Origin: Phycisphaerae bacterium
GTDB lineage: Bacteria > Planctomycetota > Phycisphaerae > Sedimentisphaerales > UBA12454
Direction: 5' to 3'
Length of the DNA: 34,054 nucleotides
Assembly: GCA_026386845.1 (NCBI GenBank)
Contig: JAPLMW010000076.1
Span: forward strand, 1-34,054
The translations under genes were made by a program, and so were the position numbers. Positions 24,754 through 32,546 of the stretch are shown here, piece by piece. Under the pieces are notes generated by a model. The model worked only from the letters and a program-made list of their open reading frames with translations, was not told the origin of the DNA and did not search any database. Position 1 is the first letter of the stretch. Each line of letters starts with the position of its first letter.

Positions 24754-26772
24754 TTGATTGACTTTAAGCGGCAGGATGGTTTCAACGAAGAATGGATTTT
24801 TGGTCCTGCGGGGCTTTTAGCAAAGAATTGGCCTGGATACGAGGACAGGCCTCAGCAGAGGCAAATGGCAAAAGCGGTGCAGAACGCCTTAAAAGAGCGT
24901 TTTCATCTTGCGGTTGAGGCGGGAACGGGGGTCGGTAAAAGTTTTGCATATCTGATACCTGCAATAGAAGCGGCAAAACAGCAAAAGTGCAGGATTCTTA
25001 TAAGTACCTATACAATTACCCTTCAGGAACAGTTGATAAACAAAGACATTCCATTTCTGGCTCGCCTGCTGGAAGACTGTTTTACCGCCTGTCTTGCAAA
25101 GGGACGGAATAACTTTATCTGCCTGAGAAGACTTGAGTTTGCCGTAAGGATGCAGCAGGGTCTTTTTGACAGCGATGCCGCTGTGCTTGTGCACCTGAGC
25201 AGCTGGGCAAAACAGAGCGCCGACGGCTCGCTCAGCGATATAGGTTTTGTGCCGCCCTGGCAGGTATGGCATTCGGTTATGAGCGAACACGGCAATTGCC
25301 GCGGCAGAAAATGCCCCCACTTCGATAAGTGTTTTTATTGGCGCAGCCGCAGACGGCTCGAAACCGCCGATATTATCGTAGCGAACCACGCGCTGCTGTT
25401 CAGCGATCTGTTATTAAGGCAGGAGGGTGTTTCAATACTGCCTGATTATCGTTTTGTAATTATTGATGAGGCACATAATATTGAACATGTTGCCGAAGAG
25501 CACTTTGGACTGGATATAAGCGACAGGCGGGTATCGTTTCTTCTGCAGGGCTTGTATAATCAGAAGACAAAAAGGGGCCTTCTCGCGAACCCGCAGCACA
25601 GCGAAACGGTGAGTCTTGTAAATTCCTGCCGAAATGCCGCGGACGATTTTTTCAAATCAGTCGGACGGTGGCTTGCGACAGACAAAGGCAACGGCAGGAC
25701 AAGACCGGGTTTTGTGGCTGATTGTCTTACCGAGCCGGTTAAAAAGCTCAGGCTTGCCCTTACAAAAATCGCCAATCAAATCAAAGATTTTGACGAGCAA
25801 TTCGAGTTTTTGCGTTTTGCCGGCCTGCTGACAGCGGTTGAAGCTGACCTGCAGGATTTTCTTGCGCACAAAAACGACAATGACATTTACTGGGTCGAAT
25901 CGGAAGAAAACAGGAGAAAAACGTTAATGCTCAAAAGCGCCCCGATAAACCCCGCGGAACACATAAAAAAGTATCTGCTTGATAATTTTGAATCTATAAT
26001 ATTTACAAGCGCGACTCTTTGTATCGCTTCATCCTGTGGTGAGCCGGGTCGAACCACCCCGGACGATGAAGGGTTCGGTTTTTTTGCCGAACGTATCGGA
26101 CTCGAAAAATTTGAGCGGTTAAAACTTGGTTCGCCTTTCGATTATCAAAGGCAGGTAACGATGTATATCGAGCCGGACCTGCCCGAGCCGAACGATAAAG
26201 GTTTTGCAGAAGCGGCGGCGGAAAAATTAAAGAAATACATAAAACTGACTAACGGCAGGGCATTTGTGCTGTTTACCAGCTACCAGATGCTCGATGAATT
26301 TGCCGGATTGCTTTCCGACTGGTTTGATGAAAACAATATCGAGCTGCTTATGCACGGCTCAGGGACGGACAGAGCCGAGCTTTTGAGACGGTTTAAAAGC
26401 AGTGTGGTTCGACCCGGCTTACCACAGGCAGGCAGCGTGCTTTTCGGTACGGACAGTTTCTGGCAGGGGGTGGATGTGCCGGGAGAAGCCTTGAGCAATG
26501 TTATTATTGTCAGATTGCCGTTTGCCGTTCCGACGCATCCTCTTGTTCAGGGCAGGATTGAATATATAAAGTCGCAGGGGCATAATCCTTTTTTCAGTTA
26601 TCAATTGCCGACTGCGGTTATAAAATTCAAACAGGGTTTCGGCAGACTCATAAGAAACAAAACAGATACCGGCATTGTGGTTGTGCTTGACAGCAGGATT
26701 ATACGCAAGAACTATGGCAGAGAATTCCTGGCCGCAATCGAAAAGTGCAGAGTAGAAATAGCGTGGCAATAA
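24754..26772 (+). CDS. DinG/XPD-family ATP-dependent DNA helicase
   Basis: A superfamily 2 helicase of the DinG (YoaA-like) group, 672 residues, unwinding damaged or structured DNA 5' to 3'. Motif I is EAGTGVGKSFAYLIPA; motif Ia is STYTITLQEQL. The Fe-S cluster cysteines lie in KGRNNFICLRRLEF, GNCRGRKCPHFDKCFYW. VANHALLFSD, the DEAH box IIDEAHNIEHVAEEH, FTSATLCIA, GSPFDYQRQV, LFGTDSFWQGVDVPGEAL and motif VI QGFGRLIRNKTDTG follow. TTG 24754 has GGTGAGG just upstream. Two segments are foreign to the family: SCGEPGRTTPDDEG (~426-439) after the SAT motif, and SVVRPGLPQAG (~550-560) before SVLFG. Both are encoded by copies of a palindromic repeat. The frame survives and all motifs remain, so the gene is probably functional. 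Confidence 0.92.
   Translation: MIDFKRQDGFNEEWIFGPAGLLAKNWPGYEDRPQQRQMAKAVQNALKERFHLAVEAGTGVGKSFAYLIPAIEAAKQQKCRILISTYTITLQEQLINKDIPFLARLLEDCFTACLAKGRNNFICLRRLEFAVRMQQGLFDSDAAVLVHLSSWAKQSADGSLSDIGFVPPWQVWHSVMSEHGNCRGRKCPHFDKCFYWRSRRRLETADIIVANHALLFSDLLLRQEGVSILPDYRFVIIDEAHNIEHVAEEHFGLDISDRRVSFLLQGLYNQKTKRGLLANPQHSETVSLVNSCRNAADDFFKSVGRWLATDKGNGRTRPGFVADCLTEPVKKLRLALTKIANQIKDFDEQFEFLRFAGLLTAVEADLQDFLAHKNDNDIYWVESEENRRKTLMLKSAPINPAEHIKKYLLDNFESIIFTSATLCIASSCGEPGRTTPDDEGFGFFAERIGLEKFERLKLGSPFDYQRQVTMYIEPDLPEPNDKGFAEAAAEKLKKYIKLTNGRAFVLFTSYQMLDEFAGLLSDWFDENNIELLMHGSGTDRAELLRRFKSSVVRPGLPQAGSVLFGTDSFWQGVDVPGEALSNVIIVRLPFAVPTHPLVQGRIEYIKSQGHNPFFSYQLPTAVIKFKQGFGRLIRNKTDTGIVVVLDSRIIRKNYGREFLAAIEKCRVEIAWQ
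26033..26057 (-). repeat. REP-like palindromic repeat inside dinG-like gene, copy 1
   Basis: On the minus strand it begins GTGGTTCGACCCGGCT and ends CACCACAGG (with one base of overlap between the pieces). The ends GTGGT/ACCAC pair with each other. It matches copy 2 at 24 of 25 bases in the opposite orientation. A further inverted pair, TTCATC (26028-26033) and GATGAA (26065-26070), brackets it. It encodes part of SCGEPGRTTPDDEG, in frame. Confidence 0.85.
26404..26428 (+). repeat. REP-like palindromic repeat inside dinG-like gene, copy 2
   Basis: GTGGTTCGACCCGGCT (26404-26419) followed by TACCACAGG (26420-26428). The single difference from copy 1 is T for C at 26420. The ends GTGGT and ACCAC can pair. 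It lies about 350 bases from copy 1 and inverted to it, and encodes part of SVVRPGLPQAG. Confidence 0.85.
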
Positions 26773-26775
26773 GGG

Positions 26776-27522
26776 TTAAATCTTTTTTATTTTTTTTAGT
26801 AATTGTTCAAGTTTGATTCTAAGCAGCCCAAGTTCCTTTGATTTAAAGGAGCTTTTTGTTTTTTCGAGGGCTCTTACCGTCTCTAAAAGGCCTTCGGTCA
26901 GCTCTTCCAGCCGGGGGCAGTTTAAAAGATTGCAGACAGTCGATTCGGGCTGCTCATCAGTAAGTATGTATGTAAGGTTTTTGACATCGCCCATAGCAGC
27001 ACTTATGTTTCCAAGCGTGAGGTCCAGAAAACTTTTTACGGAAACCGAAAACGTTTCGTGACTTTTTTCTTTCATTACTTCTTCGATATCCTGCATTTGT
27101 TTCTGCCAGGCGTCAAGTCGCTGTTTTGTGTCGGAAACAGCCTGAAAAATATTTTTTCGCCGGATTGCTTCAGCAACTTTTTTCTTAAGTTCTTCAAAAT
27201 CAATAGGTTTCACCATATAAGCAGCTACAGGAAGATTGATAGCCTCTATTGCTGATTTCTGGGATGGAAATGCTGTAACAAGGATAGTAGGCGTTCCTTT
27301 TGCCAGTTTCGGCAGGTCTTTAGTCAGTTCGAGATTTGAATTGCCCGGCATTTTAATATCAGCAATGAGCAAATCGTATGATTGCTGTCCGAGTTTTTCG
27401 ATTGCAGAATAAGCGTCTTTGACGCAGTCGCACTGATAGCCCTCTTTGCGGAGCAATTCGCCTGTAGATTCTCGGAAAGTTTGTTCATCATCGGCCAGCA
27501 AAATTCGTCCGGCAGCGGCCAT
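26776..27522 (-). CDS. Response regulator with novel C-terminal helical domain (paralogue 1)
   Basis: 248 residues. The receiver domain (1-~120) has the acidic pair in ILLADDEQ, phospho-acceptor D55 in LLIADIKMPG, the switch region LVTAFPS, and K106 in MVKP. Residues ~125-248 are helical, with no DNA-binding, GGDEF, ATPase or other known output. The segment CNLLNCPRLEELT and the basic C-terminal helix KSKELGLLRIKLEQLLKKIK are shared with the second regulator at 28719-29480. ATG 27522 has AAGGAG 6 bases upstream. It is the last gene of the minus-strand signalling cluster and may also have its own promoter. Its stop is 3 bases from the convergent dinG-like stop. Confidence 0.85.
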   Translation of the reverse strand: MAAAGRILLADDEQTFRESTGELLRKEGYQCDCVKDAYSAIEKLGQQSYDLLIADIKMPGNSNLELTKDLPKLAKGTPTILVTAFPSQKSAIEAINLPVAAYMVKPIDFEELKKKVAEAIRRKNIFQAVSDTKQRLDAWQKQMQDIEEVMKEKSHETFSVSVKSFLDLTLGNISAAMGDVKNLTYILTDEQPESTVCNLLNCPRLEELTEGLLETVRALEKTKSSFKSKELGLLRIKLEQLLKKIKKI

Positions 27523-27575
27523 AGCAATCTCCTTTATTAATATTCAGGCTTAAAATTCGCTGTAATTTATCCTCT

Positions 27576-27584
27576 ATTATAACA
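27576..27584 (-). promoter_or_regulatory. Extended -10 promoter for regulator 1
   Basis: On the minus strand TGTTATAAT: a perfect TATAAT with the upstream TG of an extended -10, 54 bases before the ATG. No -35 match is present, as is common with extended -10 promoters. Confidence 0.5.
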
Positions 27585-27589
27585 CATAA

Positions 27590-27601
27590 CCTTGAATATT
27601 T
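27590..27601 (-). repeat. 12-mer shared by both regulator genes, copy 1
   Basis: AAATATTCAAGG on the minus strand, 5 bases upstream of the extended -10 element and 68 bases upstream of the ATG of regulator 1. The same 12 bases occur upstream of regulator 2. Confidence 0.5.
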
Positions 27602-27634
27602 GGAGTCATCTTTTTTAAAAAATAGCAGGATGAC

Positions 27635-28606
27635 TTAAAAAGCATTCTGCAGCTGCGAGTTTTCTGATTTCAGCAATTCGGCGTATGACCTGGCGGTGCA
27701 GACAGACTCGAAGCCCAGCAGTTGGCACAGTTGGGTGTCGCTGGCGCCGTTTGATATAAGTTTTTGAGCAAAGCTGTGCCTTAAATCGAAAGGAGTAACT
27801 GATTTATCAAAGCCGGCCTGCAGAATGTATTTTTCAATTCTGCGGTCTGCACTTCTTGTGTCAAGTCTTTTGCCGAATTTATTGATAAACAACGCAGTCC
27901 TGTCAGACTTTTCCTGAGAACCAATTTGTTTTTGTACTAATTGCAGATAATGCCTGATTGTTTCAATCGCTGTTAACGGCAGGTTGAGCTGTCTTTGTTT
28001 GCCGCTGCCGGATGTTACCCGAAGCGATTGCTTATCGAAATCAACATCATCTATATCAAGGTTTACCAGTTCACTGACGCGAATGCCGGTATTACAGAGC
28101 AGTTCCAGCATAGCCTTGTCTCTTGCACCAAGCCAGTTAATAATGTCAGGCAGATGCGGCAATTTGTGGATTTGTTCTTCTGTCAGAATGCCGGGCTTGC
28201 GTTTTTCGACTCTTGGAACTTCTACGCCGACAATCGGATTGAAATCAAGACGATGATGCGAACAGAGGAAATTATAAAAACAGATAAGCGTTGCCAGCTT
28301 GCGCCTTGTAGATGCCTGACTATAATTCTTGTTCCGTAAATATTTCATAAAGGCTCGAACTTTATCAGAATCAACATTCGGCAAAACAGAAGACTGGTCG
28401 GTTTTATGAGGTTGTTGGATTTTCTCGGAAAAATATGCAGCATGCTCCCCCTGTCCGGTAAGACTTTCGGATATAAGAAAGTCCACAAATTGCTCGAGGT
28501 CGCTTCTGTAACTCGTTATGGTTCTTTCCGCCCGACGTTTGCCGTATCTTATAAAATCAGCAAATACATTTATAAGGTCACAATCTCGCACATTACACCC
28601 CCGCAT
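27635..28606 (-). CDS. Xer-like tyrosine recombinase with altered active site
   Basis: 323 residues with a SAM-like core-binding domain (RTITSYRSDLEQFVDFL ... STRRKLATLICFYNFL) and a catalytic domain. Of the six active-site positions, R176 (NTGIRVSEL), K203 (GSGKQRQLNLP), R276 (TPFDLRHSFA) and nucleophile Y308 (TARSYAELL) are present. The His of HxxR is F273, and the His/Trp of LGH is F299. Standard XerC/XerD carry His at both. It may therefore cleave weakly, need a partner, or only bind DNA. ATG 28606 is the only plausible start. The AAGGA in the leader lies in the loop of an inverted repeat, 14 bases from the ATG. It sits between the two response regulators on the same strand. Confidence 0.85.
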   Translation of the reverse strand: MRGCNVRDCDLINVFADFIRYGKRRAERTITSYRSDLEQFVDFLISESLTGQGEHAAYFSEKIQQPHKTDQSSVLPNVDSDKVRAFMKYLRNKNYSQASTRRKLATLICFYNFLCSHHRLDFNPIVGVEVPRVEKRKPGILTEEQIHKLPHLPDIINWLGARDKAMLELLCNTGIRVSELVNLDIDDVDFDKQSLRVTSGSGKQRQLNLPLTAIETIRHYLQLVQKQIGSQEKSDRTALFINKFGKRLDTRSADRRIEKYILQAGFDKSVTPFDLRHSFAQKLISNGASDTQLCQLLGFESVCTARSYAELLKSENSQLQNAF

Positions 28607-28644
28607 GCTTCTATCGTATATCCTTAGCTATATACGCTATCAGC
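28607..28644. repeat. 15-8-15 inverted repeat at the recombinase start
   Basis: Left arm GCTTCTATCGTATAT (28607-28621), centre CCTTAGCT (28622-28629), right arm ATATACGCTATCAGC (28630-28644). The arms match at 12 of 15 positions, with the inner 7 perfect. The arrangement resembles a tyrosine-recombinase core site. As RNA it would form a hairpin with AAGGA in the loop, ending at the base before the ATG. Confidence 0.7.
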
Positions 28645-28681
28645 AGCGAGCATTGTACCCGAACTCTGGCACTACATTGTT

Positions 28682-28709
28682 ATTATAAAAGTATTATCGG
28701 CGATTCCAA
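28682..28709 (-). promoter_or_regulatory. Probable promoter for the recombinase gene
   Basis: On the minus strand TTGGAA (28709-28704), a 16-base spacer, then a perfect TATAAT (28687-28682). It is 76 bases before the ATG, so the transcript would contain the whole inverted repeat at 28607-28644. It means the recombinase can be expressed apart from the upstream kinase and regulator. Confidence 0.6.
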
Positions 28710-28718
28710 TAAAAAATG

Positions 28719-29480
28719 TTAATCTTTTTGGATATTATTTAAGAGTTTTTCCAGTTTTTCCCGGATTATTGCAAGCTGTTTAGATTTATGCGATTCTCTG
28801 CTTTTTTTCAGGGAATTTATGGATAATTCAATGCTTTTAGTGAGTTCGGCAAGTGTGGGGCATTGCATAATCCGGCATATCTGCGTTTGTGGTTTTAATG
28901 TATCAAGCAAATTGATTGTCTGTTGTATGCCTTTGAGAATATCATTTATTTTAATAGTGGTGATTTCGAGAAAACTTCTTAATGCGGTCTTGAACTCATC
29001 GCATTTGCCGTTCTGCAGAGAAAGTTCTATGGTTTCAAGCTCGCCGGTCCACTGTTGCAGATTTTTTCTGATAGAAGTGACGGTTCTATAAAGCCGGCTC
29101 ATTTTTACGGCATCTCTTGTTTTTTGCAGCAACAGGGGAAACTCGACAGGTTTCACTAAATATGCTGCAACCGGCAGGCCAATTGCATCTATGGCCGTCT
29201 GCTGCGACGGGTATCCGGTTACAAGAATAATGCTTGCCGCAGGGGCGTCGCGGGATAACTCTCTGATAAGTTCCAGATTAGAGTTGCCTGGCATTTTTAT
29301 GTCGGCAATCAGCAAGTCGTAAATTTTTGCGGATAGTTCCCTCAAAGCCTCTGTCGCATCTTCGGCACAGTCGCATTCAAAACCTTCATTGCGTAATAGT
29401 TGCGCCGTTGCTTTTAGAAATGTCTTCTCATCATCCGCTATTAAGATTCTGCCAAGCGAATTTTTATTTTGCTGGTTCAT
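28719..29480 (-). CDS. Response regulator with novel C-terminal helical domain (paralogue 2)
   Basis: 253 residues. The receiver has ILIADDEKTF, phospho-acceptor D60 in LLIADIKMPG, LVTGYPSQQTAIDA and K110 in LVKPVEF. The C-terminal ~125 residues match paralogue 1 in order: SFLEITTIKINDILKGIQQT, CRIMQCPTLAELTKSIEL, and KSKQLAIIREKLEKLLNNIQ. The best-conserved signature is C-x4-C-P-x-L-x-E-L-T followed by KSK-x-L-x3-R-x-KLE-x-LL. No DNA-binding motif is visible. ATG 29480 follows AAGGTG. It is 93 bases downstream of the histidine kinase and is its most likely partner. Confidence 0.85.
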   Translation of the reverse strand: MNQQNKNSLGRILIADDEKTFLKATAQLLRNEGFECDCAEDATEALRELSAKIYDLLIADIKMPGNSNLELIRELSRDAPAASIILVTGYPSQQTAIDAIGLPVAAYLVKPVEFPLLLQKTRDAVKMSRLYRTVTSIRKNLQQWTGELETIELSLQNGKCDEFKTALRSFLEITTIKINDILKGIQQTINLLDTLKPQTQICRIMQCPTLAELTKSIELSINSLKKSRESHKSKQLAIIREKLEKLLNNIQKD

Positions 29481-29563
29481 CCCACACCTTCTTTATATTT
29501 AATCTTCTTTAAACCTTTTATAATTCCATTGTCCTTTCGACTTTTAAAAAGATACATACAAAT

Positions 29564-29575
29564 CCTTGAATATTT
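29564..29575 (-). repeat. 12-mer shared by both regulator genes, copy 2
   Basis: AAATATTCAAGG on the minus strand, overlapping the kinase stop codon, 84 bases upstream of the regulator 2 ATG. It is identical to 27590-27601. No strong -10 follows it here. Confidence 0.5.
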
Positions 29576-32309
29576 AGAAGGTGCGGGATTTATTTCCAAT
29601 CGGGATAGAAATATTAAAAACAGTTCCTTTGTCTTTTTTGCTCGTAAAGTCGATAGTCCCATCCATTGCGCTGATGATATCTTTTGTTATAGACAGCCCA
29701 AGGCCGATGCCGCTTCCTGGGCCGCCGCTGCCGGTTGTAAAAAATGGCTCGAAGATTTTATCCCTGATTTTTTCATCTATGCCGTGACCTTCATCGCTTA
29801 CCTGAATATCAAGCCTCGAATCGTCTATAAGGGCTGTGATTTTAACTATGCCCTGCGGCGGAGAAGCCTGTATGGCATTTTGGACGATGTTGTAAATCAC
29901 CTGTCTGAAAAGCGCCTCCGATAGTATGATAGTTACATTATGCGGGCAGTCGATTTCGATGTGTATTTGTTTTTCCTGACTGGCGATTTTCAGAAGTTCG
30001 GTGATATCCTTGATTGCCTCACAAACTTTGAATTTGTCTGCGGAACGCGTATCAGGCCTGTAAAGATCGAACATCTGCCTGACAATCTGCGAAACCCTGT
30101 CGATTTCCTTTTCGATTCTGCCGACATATTCGAAATACGGATGATTTTTGTCAACAGCGTCTTTTACAAGCAGAAATGAATTTTTAATTCCTGCTATCGG
30201 GTTGTTGATTTCGTGAGCAATCTGCGCCGCCAGCTTGCCTGCCCCCGCGAGTTTTTCAGTTTCCTGCAGTATTTTCTGAATGCGGTCTCTTTCCTCGATT
30301 GTCTTTACGAGCTGAGCGTTTATTTGCTGTAATGCGGCAGTTCGCTGTATGACCCTTTGCTCAAGCTCAGAATGGGCTTTCTTGATTTCTTCTTCCGCCC
30401 GCTTGCGCTCGGTGATATCACGAAAACTGCCCATAAGATATTTTCTGCCACCTAAGGTAATTGGCGATGCAGTAATATCTGCGTAAAAAACGCTGCCGTC
30501 TTTCCTTTTTACAGGCAGACTGTCCGCAAGCTTGATTTTTCCCCGCGCCTGGCTCTCAAAAATCTCTATGACTCGCGGCAGGTCCTTTTTAGGATGGATG
30601 TCGTTTACACTAATGCGCGTTATTTCTTCTTCGGTGTATCCTAACATCTTGCATATCATTTTGTTGTGCATTTGGAATTTTCTGGTCTCTGTGTCTGCCA
30701 AAACTATCCCGTCAAAGGAATCTTCAAATATAGTCTTTAATCTTATCTCAGAGTCCTTTAGCTCTTGTTCGGCCTTTAATCTTTCAGTAATATCTTGGCC
30801 GGTTGAAAGCAGACCCGTTACGTTTCCTTTTTCATCTTGCAGCGTTTTATCAAACCACTCGATATATCTGAGGTGTCCGTCCTTTGTTACGATGGGATTA
30901 ACATTACCCCTTGTAGAGGTGTTGGTTATAGCTGTCGCGAAGAGTTTGCGGATTTTTTGCCTGTCTTCTTCAGGCAGCAAGGTGTCAATCCAGTTTTTGC
31001 CTTTTACTTCCTTGAACTGATAGCCGGATAGTTTTTCAAAATATGGATTAAAGGTTACAATATTTGCATCTGTGTCGAGAACCAGAACAATAGTCTGAGC
31101 GGTTTCAATCAGTTTTTGCGCAAAATCTCTTTGTTTCTTTAATTCTTCTTTGATTTCCAGACGTTTTATTGCAAAAGCCAGGTCAGCAGCCGCTGTACGG
31201 AGAAATTCAATTTCTGATTCTGTCCATTGGCGGGTTTCTGTGCAGTTGTCGAAACTCATAAAGCCGTTTAACTGGTTATCTATCAATACTGGAACGATAA
31301 GCAGCGCTTTTATCCGCAGCGATTCCCAGAAGTCAAGTTGCTGGGGCGGAAAGCTTTTGGTGCAGAGGCATATAGTTTTGCCGACTGCCAGCATCTTGTG
31401 CCAGTCAGGGAAAATTTCTCCGAAAAAACGTTTTTCTGTCAGTTCTGTCGGCACAGGCGATATTTTTTCATTACGGCACCATTGTGTTTTTCGCCGGAGG
31501 GGTATGCGGAGATTTTCATCGGCGACCTTTAAAAATATGTGCACTCTGTCGGCGTCGGAGGCAGGTCCTAAAACGGCAAGAAATTCATCATATTTTATTT
31601 CTTCGATTGAGTGTAAAAGTATGCCTGAGGTGGCATCAAGGGCTTCGAGATAACGTTTATGTTTTAGAAGTTCCCGCTCGCGTTCTTTTCTTTCTGTTAT
31701 ATCTCTTGATACGCCGCATAGCCCTGTCGGGTTGCCGTCTTTATCTTTCATCAGCCAGGTTTGACATTCGACAATGATTTTACTGCCGTCGGATACCGTG
31801 TTGCAAATTTCTCCGGACCATCTGCCTTTTTCAAGAGTGGTTTGAATTATCTCTTCCTGAGTTGCGCCTAAAAAAGGGTCCTGACCATAAATTTCGACTG
31901 ATTGTCCGATGAGTTTGTCTTTACTTATTTTTATTCGGTTGCATTGAGCCTGATTTACATAAGTGATAGTTCCTTTAAAGTCGGTAGCTGTAACGCCGTC
32001 GCCGATTTCGTCCAGAAGCGTAGCCTGAAAACGAAGTTGCTCCTCGGACTGAGTCAGTTTTTTGTATGTCCTTCGTAATTCGAACCATCTTCTGAATGCA
32101 AAGACGGCTATTGCTGCCGCGAAAAAACCTGCCCCTGTCAGGATAACATCGAATGTATAATGTTGTGAGCCCAGAAACTCGTAGAATTTGTCAGAAAGCC
32201 TCAAAGAAATTGCTATTGAAAATAAAATCGCAGCGGTAAGAATTAAAATTGCGAATTCTGTGGTTGCCTTGCTTGCCGCTGACGGTTTTCCGGTTTTTTT
32301 TGTCTTCAT
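29574..32309 (-). CDS. Membrane-anchored PAS/GAF sensor histidine kinase
   Basis: 911 residues. Two membrane helices (~18-37 and ~53-72) flank a very short external loop, so sensing is probably cytoplasmic. The order is PAS 1 (~95-210, ending GVSRDITERK), a GAF domain (~225-385, ending LRTAAADLAFAIKRLE), PAS 2 (~400-510), PAS 3 (~520-640), a coiled coil (~640-690), HisKA with H699 in AAQIAHEINNPIAGI, and HATPase_c with the N box NIVQNAIQA, G1 SDEGHGI and G2 GSGIGLGLSI. It has no receiver domain. It would phosphorylate one or both downstream regulators. ATG 32309 has a poor ribosome site. The gene heads a minus-strand cluster: kinase, regulator 2, recombinase, regulator 1. Confidence 0.93.
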   Translation of the reverse strand: MKTKKTGKPSAASKATTEFAILILTAAILFSIAISLRLSDKFYEFLGSQHYTFDVILTGAGFFAAAIAVFAFRRWFELRRTYKKLTQSEEQLRFQATLLDEIGDGVTATDFKGTITYVNQAQCNRIKISKDKLIGQSVEIYGQDPFLGATQEEIIQTTLEKGRWSGEICNTVSDGSKIIVECQTWLMKDKDGNPTGLCGVSRDITERKERERELLKHKRYLEALDATSGILLHSIEEIKYDEFLAVLGPASDADRVHIFLKVADENLRIPLRRKTQWCRNEKISPVPTELTEKRFFGEIFPDWHKMLAVGKTICLCTKSFPPQQLDFWESLRIKALLIVPVLIDNQLNGFMSFDNCTETRQWTESEIEFLRTAAADLAFAIKRLEIKEELKKQRDFAQKLIETAQTIVLVLDTDANIVTFNPYFEKLSGYQFKEVKGKNWIDTLLPEEDRQKIRKLFATAITNTSTRGNVNPIVTKDGHLRYIEWFDKTLQDEKGNVTGLLSTGQDITERLKAEQELKDSEIRLKTIFEDSFDGIVLADTETRKFQMHNKMICKMLGYTEEEITRISVNDIHPKKDLPRVIEIFESQARGKIKLADSLPVKRKDGSVFYADITASPITLGGRKYLMGSFRDITERKRAEEEIKKAHSELEQRVIQRTAALQQINAQLVKTIEERDRIQKILQETEKLAGAGKLAAQIAHEINNPIAGIKNSFLLVKDAVDKNHPYFEYVGRIEKEIDRVSQIVRQMFDLYRPDTRSADKFKVCEAIKDITELLKIASQEKQIHIEIDCPHNVTIILSEALFRQVIYNIVQNAIQASPPQGIVKITALIDDSRLDIQVSDEGHGIDEKIRDKIFEPFFTTGSGGPGSGIGLGLSITKDIISAMDGTIDFTSKKDKGTVFNISIPIGNKSRTF

Positions 32310-32449
32310 ATCTTAGAAAGTTCCATTTCGTGAAGCGCAAGGTAAAATACGCTTCCGGAGCTGTTTCCGATGGATGTTAATCGATGTGAGAAAAGTTTTC
32401 TTTACCACCTCAGGCGGATTGTCCTTGGTTCTTAAACTATGAAATGGTT

Positions 32450-32478
32450 AGGTTAGCTTGCGTTTATTCTATTGTCAA
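32450..32478 (-). promoter_or_regulatory. Possible promoter for the histidine kinase cluster
   Basis: On the minus strand a perfect TTGACA (32478-32473), a 17-base spacer, then TAACCT (32455-32450), which keeps only the T, A and final T of the -10 consensus. Confidence 0.35.
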
Positions 32479-32546
32479 TCCTCAATTGTGCGGACATAAG
32501 ATTTTTTATAGAGGCATAACTGTAGTAAGATACGATATCAATAGAT

